A DNA stretch of 64,000 bases from NCBI GenBank assembly GCA_001890945.1, contig MLAX01000003.1:124001-188000 (forward strand). The letters run 5' to 3'. Positions 34,477 through 43,563 of the stretch are shown here, one piece after another; the first letter of the stretch is position 1; each line of letters starts with the position of its first letter. Origin of the DNA: Alphaproteobacteria bacterium AO1-B. GTDB taxonomy: Bacteria; Pseudomonadota; Alphaproteobacteria; Rhizobiales; Stappiaceae. The translations under genes and the position numbers were made by a program. The notes under the pieces are model-generated. The model did not search any database. It was not told the DNA's origin and saw only the letters and a program-made list of their open reading frames with translations.

Positions 34477-34727
34477 TTTTTTGCTCGGGGCCAACGCTCT
34501 TAATGTATCGCACCCCCAAATTGGGGGGGCGGATTTCAATGGTCCGTAACCGTGTATATTACGCAACGTTACAAAGCGGCATATTATTTTGTTTTATGGC
34601 TGCGAAAAAAACACTCTTATCGGCGTGACGCAACTCTGCGAACCTCATACATCCAAGCCATCAACAAGGAAGTGATACAAATCACAAAGGCTTGTCCGGC
34701 CGCGTACGCAATGCATGCGCTGCCTTC

Positions 34728-35072
34728 TCAAGACCCTTTGCGAATGTTCGGTCCCATGTGTAGCCGGACATCATGCGGAACACGCAGCTCGTCATAATAG
34801 GCCCTGCTGTTCCTCAATCCACACATCTCCCGTTGTATCGAAACATACCAGAGCGCTTCGCAGGCTTCGGCAAGGTGGGGAGAGATTGTTTTCTCTGTGG
34901 CTTCTGCGTTCGCCCTTGCCGCTTCGAGTTTTCCTAAAGCGGTTTCGAGCCGCTTCTGCAGCCGGAACAGCGTTGCCGCTTTCTCGTTAAAGATCTCATT
35001 CTGTAGGGCCTGCGACAGCGGATCTTCATCTTGTTTCGGTTTGTGAAGGATCTGCGGTGGCCGTACGGACAT
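34728..35072 (-). CDS. Conserved small helical protein (DUF6665-like)
   Basis: A 114-residue protein with AGGA 8 bases upstream of its ATG. It is mostly helical (LQNEIFNEKAATLFRLQKRL; LGKLEAARANAEATEKTI), then AEACEALWYVSIQREMCGLR, a pattern I recall from DUF6665-type proteins of Rhizobiales. No membrane segment or enzyme motif is seen. It lies just upstream of the GPH transporter stop on the same strand. The function is unknown. Confidence 0.72.
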   Translation of the reverse strand: MSVRPPQILHKPKQDEDPLSQALQNEIFNEKAATLFRLQKRLETALGKLEAARANAEATEKTISPHLAEACEALWYVSIQREMCGLRNSRAYYDELRVPHDVRLHMGPNIRKGS

Positions 35073-35105
35073 GTTTCAATCCTGAGAGCAAGTGCAAGGA
35101 ACGGT

Positions 35106-36449
35106 TTAGGACGAAGTGGACTTGTCTTTTGTCAGTATGTCCTGTGCCCAAATTAAACTCCCGAGGGCTGCCAGTTTCAAGGCACAGGGGAGGGCTGCAT
35201 ATGTGAGGCTTAGGACCCAATCCAGTCTCGGCGTCATGTCTCCCCCCGGTACATAGCCCAAAACACCGAGGATCGGCAGGGCCAATCCGGTCGCAGCCGC
35301 AAGGGAAGTCTTGGAAAGCAGCGCCATCAGTGAAAAAAGGCGCGATGCATCAGTCTGGCGGTCGTCAGCGTCGATATGGTCTGCAAGAATGGCAGGCGGC
35401 AAGGCCAGGTCAGCCCCGAGAGCCAGGCCCGACAGCGTGCACACAACCGCATAGGCGGCAATATCTCCGCGGCCGAGAAATACGGCCCAAATGAACGTAA
35501 CGATCGCAAGCCCGAGTGAGAGCTGCCAAGCCCGGATTTTCCCAAACTTCGAGGCCAGTTTGATCCAAAGCGGCATGGATGCAGTGCCGGCTAGGAAATA
35601 GATCAGCAAAAACAGTCCTGTATATGGCTCAGCGCCGAGCCGGTCTCGCACATAAAAGAGGACAAGAACCGCGGGAATAGCACTGGCGAAGGTATTTAGA
35701 AGAACGAGGGAAAAGAATACTGACCGCCAGCGGTCTTTGAGCAGGCTCAGCCAGTTTTGCCGGTGATGCGCTTGTTTGGGGGCGGAGAGCTCGGCCGTCT
35801 TCATCCATGAAAGTAGAAGCACCAAGCCGACAACAAGCAGCGGGAGGTAAGCCACCGTCAAATAGTGAAACGCCTGTTCCTGACCGGCCCATTGGGTCAG
35901 CAGGGTTGGTGTGATGGCGGCTGCAAGCAATCCGAGAAGACCAAGGGCCTCACGCCCGCCGGTGATCCGGGTCCGGTCTTGGGGCCGCGACTTCCATAAG
36001 CCGCCCAGGGTTTGAAGGTTGATCGTGACGATCGAAAAGCCGGTGGTGCAGATGAGAACCGATAGCGCAAACCATGCGAGAGGTGCTGAGGCCAGCGGAT
36101 GAAACAGCATCCAGAAGCCTGCGCCCAGCATCAGAGTCCCCACAGCCAGGATTTTTGGCCGGTGCGAGTGAAGCCGGTCGCTGATGCTACCGATGAACGG
36201 ATCTTGAAACGCGTCAATCAGCCGGAGGGCCAGGAGGACGACACCAAGGCTAGCAAGGGACTGACCCAATGTGACGGCATAGAAGTCAGGCGCATGCAGA
36301 TAGATCGGCAGACCTGCGAAAGACAGAGGGAATGCCAACGCCCCATAGACCAGGATGGACCGTTTCGTAATCCGGCTGGAGGACTGCCCGCTAGTCGCCA
36401 AGTTCACAGTCTGGGCGGATTCTCCTGCTGTCTGCTCGGAGATCGTCAA
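35106..36449 (-). CDS. MFS transporter of the GPH (MelB-like) type
   Basis: A 447-residue, 12-segment transporter starting at TTG 36449, whose start overlaps the stop of the chalcone-isomerase-like gene (TTGA). Diagnostic pieces are LIDAFQDPFIGSISDRLHSH and the late loop DHIDADDRQTDASRLFSLMA, both typical of glycoside-pentoside-hexuronide:cation symporters. The coupling with a CHI-like protein recalls, from memory, the cfa-like/DUF1365/MFS/CHI clusters of proteobacteria linked to modified fatty acids, so a lipid-related substrate is possible. A GTG 48 bases downstream is an alternative start. Confidence 0.87.
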   Translation of the reverse strand: MTISEQTAGESAQTVNLATSGQSSSRITKRSILVYGALAFPLSFAGLPIYLHAPDFYAVTLGQSLASLGVVLLALRLIDAFQDPFIGSISDRLHSHRPKILAVGTLMLGAGFWMLFHPLASAPLAWFALSVLICTTGFSIVTINLQTLGGLWKSRPQDRTRITGGREALGLLGLLAAAITPTLLTQWAGQEQAFHYLTVAYLPLLVVGLVLLLSWMKTAELSAPKQAHHRQNWLSLLKDRWRSVFFSLVLLNTFASAIPAVLVLFYVRDRLGAEPYTGLFLLIYFLAGTASMPLWIKLASKFGKIRAWQLSLGLAIVTFIWAVFLGRGDIAAYAVVCTLSGLALGADLALPPAILADHIDADDRQTDASRLFSLMALLSKTSLAAATGLALPILGVLGYVPGGDMTPRLDWVLSLTYAALPCALKLAALGSLIWAQDILTKDKSTSS

Positions 36450-37006
36450 GAGCCGGCGCCGACCAGTTTCGCGCGCAAACGCGGGTTTTGAGTATTGCTG
36501 CCAAGCCAGATGTCAAAGAAATGTTTTGTGAAAGCTGGGTCCGCGATTGTGCCGATCTCTTTGTTGCCGAGATAAAAAACACTGCTACCAGACGCGGTGC
36601 GGACCCCAGTTATGGACTGACCGGAAGACACATCCGGAAATATCGCTGTCATTTGCTTGGTCCAGCCGTCCAATTGAGCTTTGGAAACGCCCTGTTTGGC
36701 CATTTCATCTGCGGACTTTTCGGCAATTGCCTCGCCTTTGAAATTGCGCAGATAGGTGAGCCGCAGGGCGAACGGATTGGACGAAGAATACACCCCATTC
36801 GGAGCGTAGAGCTGTGCGTCGAAGACGTTGAAACCAAGGAATTTCATGCGTCCTTCCCCGACAAGGCTCGCCGAAGGGACAGACTTTACTGCAGCGCCTA
36901 AATCTGCCTGAGCTGCGGTCGTGCCGAATGAGAAGATGATCGCGGTACACAACGCCACCGCAATAACGATACGTTTGGTCCAGGGATGTCTTTTCTGAAT
37001 TTGCAC
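36446..37006 (-). CDS. Chalcone isomerase-like exported protein
   Basis: A 186-residue protein starting at GTG 37006 with a strong AGGAGG 5 bases upstream. A signal peptide (residues about 1-34, ending AQA) precedes a CHI-like domain: LVGEGRMKFLGFNVFDAQLY, then LRLTYLRNFKGEAIAEKSADEM, and SVFYLGNKEIGTI. Bacterial members are thought to bind fatty acids or related lipids rather than to isomerise chalcones. It is translationally coupled to the MFS transporter. The promoter lies in the gap before the divergent chemoreceptor. Confidence 0.88.
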   Translation of the reverse strand: MQIQKRHPWTKRIVIAVALCTAIIFSFGTTAAQADLGAAVKSVPSASLVGEGRMKFLGFNVFDAQLYAPNGVYSSSNPFALRLTYLRNFKGEAIAEKSADEMAKQGVSKAQLDGWTKQMTAIFPDVSSGQSITGVRTASGSSVFYLGNKEIGTIADPAFTKHFFDIWLGSNTQNPRLRAKLVGAGS

Positions 37007-37290
37007 ACCGGCCTCCTAGTTGGATCCACTGGTGTACGAAGTATGCGGGATTATGGATTGCCGTCTGCTGCTGGCTTTTCGCAGAAATCGGCTGGTAGAT
37101 TGCTAAAGTGTCCGGACTTCTGAGCCGTTAGTTTTTTCTTTAGAACAATACAAGGTCCACTATCACCCTTGCATATATTCCCAATATTCGTGGGAGTTTT
37201 GTCTTGTTGAAAGAGGGTTTGCCTGCGTTCGATTAAGAGAAAATTTGCAGTCTATCATTATACCTTTTCTGAACCTTATGGGGGAAGATT

Positions 37291-38925
37291 ATGAAGTTCT
37301 GGCAATCTGTGAAATTCACCACGACGGTGCCAATCGTGGCCGTGGTAGCGGTGGCGTTTATCGCCTTCGCCTATATCACATCCTCTCAACGTGTAGCCGC
37401 TGTGCAGCAAGCGTTTGAGCAGCAAATAAGCATGAGTGCCAACCTAACGAACCAGGCTCTGGGAAATGCTATTTGGGATTTTGATCAGGACCTTGCAAAC
37501 ACACTGCTTTCGCCTTTCCTCGATAATCCGAATTTTTCCTGGGCCATTGTGCAGGAAAAGAATGGCGACGTTTTTGCCTCACTGATCCGGGATGAAGAGG
37601 CAGCCAACGAAGAACTCATTGGTCTCATCCCTGAAGAACTGCGTGGTGAAGACGCGGCAGCAACGACGACTTTCTTCTCCGACTACAACTATGAAATAGG
37701 TATCAAGCCGATTACGCGCGGAGAAGGTGATTCCGCCGAAAAGCTCGGCATGATGTACGTCGCGTTCGACATCTCTGCGATCAATACGGCGCGCAGTGAA
37801 GCGTTGATGACGGCGCTGGTCATTACAGTGATCGCGATCCTTGCTGTGTCCTTGGTACTGGTTGCATTGATCCGCCGGATTACTGGTCAGATCGGTACTT
37901 TGTCCGACACTATGGGAACTCTGTCGAACGGCAACTACGATATTGCCATCCCGTATGTCGAGCGTGTCGATGAAATGGGCCAGATGGCCCGTACGGTCGA
38001 GATTTTCCGGGACAACGGCCTTCGCCAACGCGAGCTGGAACAAGAGCAGCAGCTGAACATCGAGAACGAGCGCCGCCGCCAGACCGCGCTCGAAGAGATG
38101 ATTTCTAGCTTCCGTGACGACAGTCAGCGCCTGTTGGAGCCCGTCTCGCATTCTACTGATAGCATGGCCAATATCTCCGGGATATTGATGGACCTTTCGA
38201 CCACCAATACCGAACGGACAGCTTCTGTGGCTGCGGCAACCGAACAGGCTTACGCAAGTGTACAAACGGTCGCCTCGGCTTCCGAAGAACTGTCGGCGTC
38301 TATCAGTGAAATCTCCCGCCAGATCGGCGAGACGAGCGAAGTTGTCTCGACGGCCAATGACAAAGCGACCTCCGCCAATGAGCAGGTTGCAAGCCTTGCG
38401 GCATCGGCGCAGAAAATTGGCGCGGTTTTGCAGCTCATCCAGGAAATTGCGGAGCAAACCAACCTTCTTGCATTGAATGCGACCATTGAGGCAGCACGTG
38501 CCGGTGAAGCCGGCAAGGGCTTCGCGGTCGTTGCGGCCGAAGTCAAGGAGCTGGCAACTCAGACCTCGAAAGCGACGGAAGAAATCTCCGCTCAGATCAA
38601 CGCCATCCAGGGTGCTTCGGCAGACTCGGTGGCAGCAATTGAGGAGATTGCGACTATCATGGAGCGTGTGAACGAGTTCACAAATTCCATCACTGAGGCG
38701 CTGGAGCAGCAAGGAGCTGCGACTGAGGAAATCAGCAGCTCGATCCAGGAAGTTGCTTCCGGCACCCGGGAAATAAGTGAAAACATGACCGGCGTGAAAG
38801 CCGCTGTTGACGACACAAGCGCGTCGGCGTCTGAAGTGTCCGTTACATCTTCGGAAGTTGCTGACAACACACGTCAATTGGCGACGCGGATCGACGATTT
38901 CCTGAAAACAGTGGCAGCTGCCTAA
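37291..38925 (+). CDS. Methyl-accepting chemotaxis protein with single Cache-like sensor
   Basis: A 544-residue chemoreceptor: membrane segment at residues about 10-30, a periplasmic domain of about 140 residues ([36 protein letters not shown]) suggesting sCache, a second segment ([18 protein letters not shown]), HAMP, then the MA domain with [31 protein letters not shown] precedes the ATG. IWDFD-type sensors occur in diverse alphaproteobacterial receptors; the ligand is unknown. It ends at its own terminator and has no che neighbours. Confidence 0.93.
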   Translation: MKFWQSVKFTTTVPIVAVVAVAFIAFAYITSSQRVAAVQQAFEQQISMSANLTNQALGNAIWDFDQDLANTLLSPFLDNPNFSWAIVQEKNGDVFASLIRDEEAANEELIGLIPEELRGEDAAATTTFFSDYNYEIGIKPITRGEGDSAEKLGMMYVAFDISAINTARSEALMTALVITVIAILAVSLVLVALIRRITGQIGTLSDTMGTLSNGNYDIAIPYVERVDEMGQMARTVEIFRDNGLRQRELEQEQQLNIENERRRQTALEEMISSFRDDSQRLLEPVSHSTDSMANISGILMDLSTTNTERTASVAAATEQAYASVQTVASASEELSASISEISRQIGETSEVVSTANDKATSANEQVASLAASAQKIGAVLQLIQEIAEQTNLLALNATIEAARAGEAGKGFAVVAAEVKELATQTSKATEEISAQINAIQGASADSVAAIEEIATIMERVNEFTNSITEALEQQGAATEEISSSIQEVASGTREISENMTGVKAAVDDTSASASEVSVTSSEVADNTRQLATRIDDFLKTVAAA

Positions 38926-38950
38926 AGGCGATCAACCAGAACAGAGACAA

Positions 38951-38982
38951 GGGTCCCACGTGGTTCGCGTGGGGCCCTTTTC
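38951..38982 (+). terminator. Terminator after the second chemoreceptor gene
   Basis: GGGTCCCACG (38951-38960) pairs with CGTGGGGCCC (38968-38977), a 10-bp stem with one G-U pair, followed by TTTTCTTT. Confidence 0.85.
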
Positions 38983-39214
38983 TTTGGGCGCCGGATTGTT
39001 GGTTTGGCTTCACAATTGTTTTTTGCAAGTACTGTTCTATAGTGATGAGACGGCAAAAATCGTGACGGTTGACAATTTGTGAGATGCGGTGTGTCTGGCA
39101 CGCAGCATTTCCAGTTTTCGGTTCTCCGTGCACAAGGCCGAGATCAAGCCCTTTGCCAAGACTGCTCTAAAGGTTAGAAGATGTGGCGGCGGACACTATC
39201 CAAAAGGTAATTTC

Positions 39215-39517
39215 ATGAGTGACTCTGATGTGAAATTACGCCTTAGCAAGCGAACCAAAACAGAGAAGCCGAAGCTCTATAAAGTGGTGTTGCTGAATGA
39301 CGACTACACTCCCCGGGAGTTTGTCGTGCTCATCTTGAAAGGTGAATTCCGTCTGGACAGCGCTCAGGCAGAAGTGGTCATGCTGACAGCGCATCAAAAA
39401 GGCGCGTGTGTCGTGTCTGTTTATCCAAAAGACGTGGCCGAAACAAAAGCCACGCGTGCGATCGACGCTGCTGGCCGTCTTGGATATCCCTTACAGTTTA
39501 ACGTTGAACCCGAATAA
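39215..39517 (+). CDS. clpS: ATP-dependent Clp protease adaptor ClpS, ClpS2-like
   Basis: A 100-residue adaptor from ATG 39215 with AAGGT upstream; the frame is open to 39089 without support. The core LYKVVLLNDDYTPREFVVLI contains the N-degron pocket, followed by VMLTAHQKGACVVSVYPKD and VAETKATRAIDAAGRLG. ClpS delivers N-end-rule substrates to ClpAP. clpA is not adjacent: the next gene is convergent. The sequence looks like the second, clpA-unlinked copy (ClpS2) found in Rhizobiales. Confidence 0.93.
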   Translation: MSDSDVKLRLSKRTKTEKPKLYKVVLLNDDYTPREFVVLILKGEFRLDSAQAEVVMLTAHQKGACVVSVYPKDVAETKATRAIDAAGRLGYPLQFNVEPE

Positions 39518-39560
39518 GGTGCTTGGGCGCGATCGCTCGGTTGCTTCGAATAAAACAACA

Positions 39561-39587
39561 AAAAACCCGGCTTAATGCCGGGTTTTT
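39561..39587. terminator. Bidirectional terminator between clpS and the coiled-coil gene
   Basis: AAAAACCCGGC (39561-39571) and its perfect complement GCCGGGTTTTT (39577-39587) with loop TTAAT, an 11-bp stem with A and T runs on both ends, suited to both convergent genes. Confidence 0.92.
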
Positions 39588-39604
39588 CGATAGTAGTCTT
39601 TTTA

Positions 39605-41077
39605 TCAGTCCCGCAGCTTAACGACCTTATCGCTTCCCCCGCTCGGGCCGTCGCCATCTGGATTGCCGTCGTCCGGTTCTGCAGCACTTTCAAGAAGGTC
39701 ATCGTCGTCATCCGCGACGGGAAGCGGATCGGTGATGCCAAGTTCCGCTGCTGGGTCAAAACTCTCGGTCAAGCCAAGCTCTTCAGCCGGCCCGCGGCCC
39801 TCCATCGCCATCTGGTAGTTGGCGATGACGGTTTTCAACTGCGCGATCTGTTCATTGGCCGTGTCGACCTGGATCTTGTACCGCTGCAGGCGTTTGTTTT
39901 CATCGACCAGATCTTCAAGATTGTCGGCGAATTTCTGGTTCTGGTTCCGCTGGTGGTTCAAATCGGTCAGCGCGGAGTTGTAACGCAGGTTGACCTCACG
40001 CAGCTTTGCTGTTGTTGCCATCAGCTCGTTGCGGTCTTTCTCGTGGTTCTTCTGAGCACTGTCGAGAAGGTGCTCGATCTCCTGCATCCGCTTGACGAGT
40101 TCGCGGTTCCGCTCCTTGATCGTCGAATTCTCGCGGGCCATTTCCTGCAAGGATTGGGCGCCAATCCGGCGCTGTGAGGAGAGGTTCTCGATCTCGGCGT
40201 TCAGTGCGTAAACTTCGTTGTCGTGTTTGCGCTGTTCTTCTTCCAAACGGGACTTGGCGTAGACAAGCTCCTGATTGGCGACATCAAGGTGCGACTTCAG
40301 ATCGATGTTGTCGTTTCGGAAATCGATCAGCTCACGCTTGGCAGCTTCAAGTTCGCTGGATGCCTGATTGTTCTTGCGGACTTCCTCTTCCAAAAGCTGC
40401 GCGCTCTCGGAGAGGTTCTGCTGAAGTTCCTTCTCGCGGTGTTTGACAGCCTCAAGATCCGAACTCAGGCTTTCGGCATGCTTCTCCAGGGTTTCAAATT
40501 TGGCTTTGAGATCGTTCAGCCTGCCGGTCAGATCCGCAATTTGCGCATTGGCATCCACCAGCTTTGCGCTCTGATGACGGTACTCGTCATTGATCTTCTT
40601 GTTGTTGTCCCGGATCGTGACAATGTCGTTGCGAGCCGTTTCCAGCGCCGTGCGTGTTTCTGTTGAGCGCTTGCGCAGCGAATGAACTTCAGCCTGTGCG
40701 TCCTCCAGCTGGGTTGTGAGCGTTTTCACCTTGTGCTCAGCGTCCAGCAGGTCGGTCGAGATTTTGGCGTTTTCGGATTTCAGCCGGACCTCGGTCTCAA
40801 CGCTTGCGCGTGAGCTCTCGATGTATTCAGCCATCATGCGGATGCTGGTCTGGCTTTCGGCAGCAAACGCGGCCATCTGGTCAAAGGTCTGGGTGAGCCC
40901 GCCGACACGGCCTTTCAGGCCATCCAGCTGGTTCATCTTTTCCTGCATTCTCAAGGCGAACGGCGACAGCTGTTCCACGTTGGAAGACGTGTCCTGCTCC
41001 GGTGTCTGTTCCGTTACGGTCTCGATCTTCTGGTCCAGGCCTTCGCCGGGGCGCGAGGATTTCGAGAAAATGCCCAT
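39605..41077 (-). CDS. Long coiled-coil protein, possible cytoskeletal or scaffold element
   Basis: A 490-residue soluble protein from ATG 41077 (MGIFSKSSRPGEG) with CAGGAG 7 bases upstream. After about 60 residues it is continuous heptad coiled coil to about residue 420 (for example LEDAQAEVHSLRKRSTETRT; LNAEIENLSSQRRIGAQSLQ), then an acidic Asp/Glu/Gly tail ending KVVKLRD. It has no ATPase head, signal or membrane segment. The layout (short head, long rod, tail) resembles crescentin-like intermediate-filament proteins, but coiled coils mimic each other. The function is unknown. Confidence 0.8.
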   Translation of the reverse strand: MGIFSKSSRPGEGLDQKIETVTEQTPEQDTSSNVEQLSPFALRMQEKMNQLDGLKGRVGGLTQTFDQMAAFAAESQTSIRMMAEYIESSRASVETEVRLKSENAKISTDLLDAEHKVKTLTTQLEDAQAEVHSLRKRSTETRTALETARNDIVTIRDNNKKINDEYRHQSAKLVDANAQIADLTGRLNDLKAKFETLEKHAESLSSDLEAVKHREKELQQNLSESAQLLEEEVRKNNQASSELEAAKRELIDFRNDNIDLKSHLDVANQELVYAKSRLEEEQRKHDNEVYALNAEIENLSSQRRIGAQSLQEMARENSTIKERNRELVKRMQEIEHLLDSAQKNHEKDRNELMATTAKLREVNLRYNSALTDLNHQRNQNQKFADNLEDLVDENKRLQRYKIQVDTANEQIAQLKTVIANYQMAMEGRGPAEELGLTESFDPAAELGITDPLPVADDDDDLLESAAEPDDGNPDGDGPSGGSDKVVKLRD

Positions 41078-41354
41078 TCCGTGCTCCTGAAGTGCCGCGA
41101 ACGTCATCGGTCTCGCGGGATACGCAATACATTAAGCCTTTTTTAACCCAATTGAAGGGGCCGTACAACGACTCAGACAGTGCTGCCCACATTACACCGG
41201 TCAGTGTTAGCGTAAAAAGAAGGATATCCCCGGCATTTTAGCCAAAGTGCGCGAATGGTTAACGCATGAATTCAGGAACGAGGTCCTCGCTTTGCGGGAG
41301 CGAAACCGCAAAACACACGTCCCAGAACACCGTAGTCACTCAGAAGGCTGAGCG

Positions 41355-42506
41355 TCAGGCAATGTCGACGTAATAGGCGATGCCTTCGTAACTGAACTGA
41401 CCCATCGTCTGGACGCTGTCTCTTTCTGCATCTACCGCAGTGTAGAAATGGTTGCCGGTCTCGGTGTTGAAGAACCGGTAGAGCGCGGTGTTGCTGGCTG
41501 TGTCGCCCTCATAGGCCTGGTACGCAACTCCCTCGTAAATGAAAGCTGCATTGTTGTTGGTGACGTCTTCGCGCTCGGCTTCGCTTGCGGTGTAAAAATG
41601 CGTTCCGGACTGGGTGTTGTAAAAACGATAGACGTTCACAAGGCTGGACAAGTCCGTGCTGGAGTTTGCGGACAGAAAGGCGACCCCTTCGTAAGAGAAG
41701 GAGGACGCGTTGGCGATGACAGAATCCCTTTCTGCTGAACTCGCAGTGTAAAAATGCGTCCCGGTATCGGTGTTGTAAAACCTGTAAATCGCGTTCTCGA
41801 CCGTGGTCACGACCGGCGTCGTTGTCGTCGTGGTGTCCATGTAAACGTCGTTGCTGGCGATGTTGGATGTCAGCCAGGATTCATGTCCGGCGACCGACGC
41901 CGCGGCCGCGCTGGTCGAAACAATGCCGACAACACTGACGTCGTTGCCGCTGCCGGTGAAGATCGGGCCACCACTGTTGCCAGAATTGATTTCCAGGAAA
42001 CTGGTGTCGACATAATTGTCGACGACATCCTTGTAGGCATAGCCGCTGTCGAAAGTCAGGTTGTTGCCATAGCGCCCAGGGAAGCCGAGCACGCTGACAT
42101 TTCCGCCCGTGTAGCTGTAGTTGATCCCGAACCAGCCATAAATGTCCCCTGCAGCCTCGCTGAGAGAGAGGAGGGCGATATCTTTCTCTGCGCCGCCGAG
42201 CGTAAAGGCGCGGTTGTCTCCGCTGTAGATCAGCCCGTCATTGTCGGGGTCAAAATCAGTGTAATAGTTGTAATAGGCAGGCGTGTAGAACGTCGGGTTG
42301 GAATCGTCCGGGTCATAAGAAAAATAAACCTTCACCTCATCCGCCAAGCCGCCCAACGTCGCGTCGTAAATGGAGTGGCTGGCGGTGAGAACGTCATTGC
42401 GGCCGACCAAAACGCCGGAACTGACGAAAGACTGGCTGCCCCAGGTCGCGACAATATAGGCAACGGCCTGGCCTGGATAACTGTCGTCGTTCGCTTCAAA
42501 TGACAT
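41355..42506 (-). CDS. Trypsin-like serine protease with three C-terminal DUF5648-like repeats
   Basis: A 383-residue protein. Residues about 1-225 form a trypsin/V8-type domain with the full triad: His44 (LTASHSIYD), Asp109 (KDIALL) and Ser178 (GNSGGPIF). A Thr-rich linker (about 225-235) follows. Three repeats of about 42 residues (240-280, 291-332, 341-381) each open YRF(Y/F)NT and run through HFYTA to YEG(V/I)A, the DUF5648 pattern of bacterial surface and secreted proteins. There is no visible signal peptide, which is odd for such a protein. Export by a signal-less route is inference. Confidence 0.88.
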   Translation of the reverse strand: MSFEANDDSYPGQAVAYIVATWGSQSFVSSGVLVGRNDVLTASHSIYDATLGGLADEVKVYFSYDPDDSNPTFYTPAYYNYYTDFDPDNDGLIYSGDNRAFTLGGAEKDIALLSLSEAAGDIYGWFGINYSYTGGNVSVLGFPGRYGNNLTFDSGYAYKDVVDNYVDTSFLEINSGNSGGPIFTGSGNDVSVVGIVSTSAAAASVAGHESWLTSNIASNDVYMDTTTTTTPVVTTVENAIYRFYNTDTGTHFYTASSAERDSVIANASSFSYEGVAFLSANSSTDLSSLVNVYRFYNTQSGTHFYTASEAEREDVTNNNAAFIYEGVAYQAYEGDTASNTALYRFFNTETGNHFYTAVDAERDSVQTMGQFSYEGIAYYVDIA

Positions 42507-42995
42507 GTCTTGGTCCGGTTAGGTCTTCTGATCGGTCGGGTTGCATCGTATTATCAACCCGGCAGCGCGTCTTTTCTTCCCCGTAAGGTCAGTGTGTCCG
42601 CGCTAGTGCGTCTTTTGTACTGATAATAGCGCGGGTGTTAACAATCGCTGTAACCTGAAACACAGTTTTTACCTTGCGGGATCTATCCAGGAACGTTTTT
42701 TGGCCGTTTGCTTGATCTCGACCACCAATTGAAATGGATTTTCGCCAGACCGTGTGACCAGAGCCTCTATCCCCAGACGCGCCGACTTGATGCAAATAGT
42801 TGAAGTGCACTCTGTTTTTGCCTTTATTAAACCTCAATTCTCCGGTATGAAATAGCGTATCGATATTGCTGACGAACTTTGTATCTGCGCAGGCGACTGC
42901 GAACTGAACGATCTTCCCTCTCAACGTCGACTTCACGCACGGACCGCGCAATGCGGGTCGGGCACTCTTCTATGACCGATTGAAAGGACATCGTT
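42507..42995. promoter_or_regulatory. Long leader region upstream of cspA
   Basis: These 489 bases separate the protease gene (minus) from cspA (plus). A minus-strand frame at 42589-42951 has no SD or domain and is not called. Cold-shock genes often carry long structured 5' leaders, and bases about 42830-42990 could be such a leader. I can point to no specific thermosensor fold from reading alone. GAAAGGA precedes the cspA ATG. Confidence 0.4.
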
Positions 42996-43205
42996 ATGAC
43001 CATCGGTACCGTTAAATTCTTCAACTCCACCAAAGGCTACGGCTTCATTCAGCCGGAAGACGGCGGCAACGACGTGTTTGTCCACATCTCTGCTGTTGAG
43101 CGCGCTGGCATGGCAACTTTGAACGAAGGTGACAAGGTCAGCTTCGAAGTTGTTCAGGACCGCCGTTCCGGCAAGTCCGCAGCCGACAACCTGTCCGCTG
43201 CCTGA
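42996..43205 (+). CDS. cspA: Cold-shock protein, CspA family
   Basis: A 69-residue single cold-shock domain: [20 protein letters not shown] holds RNP1 (KGYGFI) and [10 protein letters not shown] holds RNP2. It binds single-stranded nucleic acid and acts as an RNA chaperone. The length is standard. It is the second cold-shock-domain gene in the window, the other being the Gly-rich one at 30409. It ends at a clear terminator. Confidence 0.96.
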   Translation: MTIGTVKFFNSTKGYGFIQPEDGGNDVFVHISAVERAGMATLNEGDKVSFEVVQDRRSGKSAADNLSAA

Positions 43206-43262
43206 TTTGGTAACAATGTCCGCTCTACCGGATCACCGAGGGCGGCATTTTACATGAGTTTC

Positions 43263-43291
43263 AAAAGCCGGGGCATGTGCTCCGGCTTTTT
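43263..43291 (+). terminator. Terminator after cspA
   Basis: AAAAGCCGG (43263-43271) pairs with CCGGCTTTT (43282-43290), with an inner GCA/TGC pairing in the loop, and is followed by TTG. Read on the plus strand it is a standard intrinsic terminator. Confidence 0.85.
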
Positions 43292-43323
43292 TGTTTCCAG
43301 CAGACGGAAGGTTGCTTGCTCCC

Positions 43324-43563
43324 ATGACGAAGCCCCTGACACGCGACACGCTGTTCAAACCGCAGAGGCCGACTGCGGCGACCAAAGCGGAAATCACGAA
43401 ACAGGTCTCGATGGACCTTACTCAAGTCGAAACTGATTTGCGCAATGCCAAAACCGCGAAGCTGAAGCAGGCGCGCCTAGAACGGGACGCAAGGCTTGCG
43501 GAAGATGCCAAGGCGGCGGCTGCCTCAAAACCTGTTAAAGCTGCGAAAGCTCGCAAGCGCTGA
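43324..43563 (+). CDS. Small basic protein, unknown
   Basis: A 79-residue reading from ATG 43324 (MTKPLTRDTLFKPQRPTAAT), then a charged helix (LTQVETDLRNAKTAKLKQAR; ERDARLAEDAKAAA) and a Lys/Ala tail. The only purine-rich SD-like stretch (GGAAGG) is about 14 bases upstream, farther than usual. The composition (charged, coil-like, basic end) resembles small nucleoid- or ribosome-associated proteins but I recognise no family. It lies just after the cspA terminator. Confidence 0.5.
   Translation: MTKPLTRDTLFKPQRPTAATKAEITKQVSMDLTQVETDLRNAKTAKLKQARLERDARLAEDAKAAAASKPVKAAKARKR

Noticed and set aside
42589-42951. 120-codon minus-strand frame upstream of cspA
   Set aside because: No SD and no family resemblance; more likely leader or promoter DNA of cspA.
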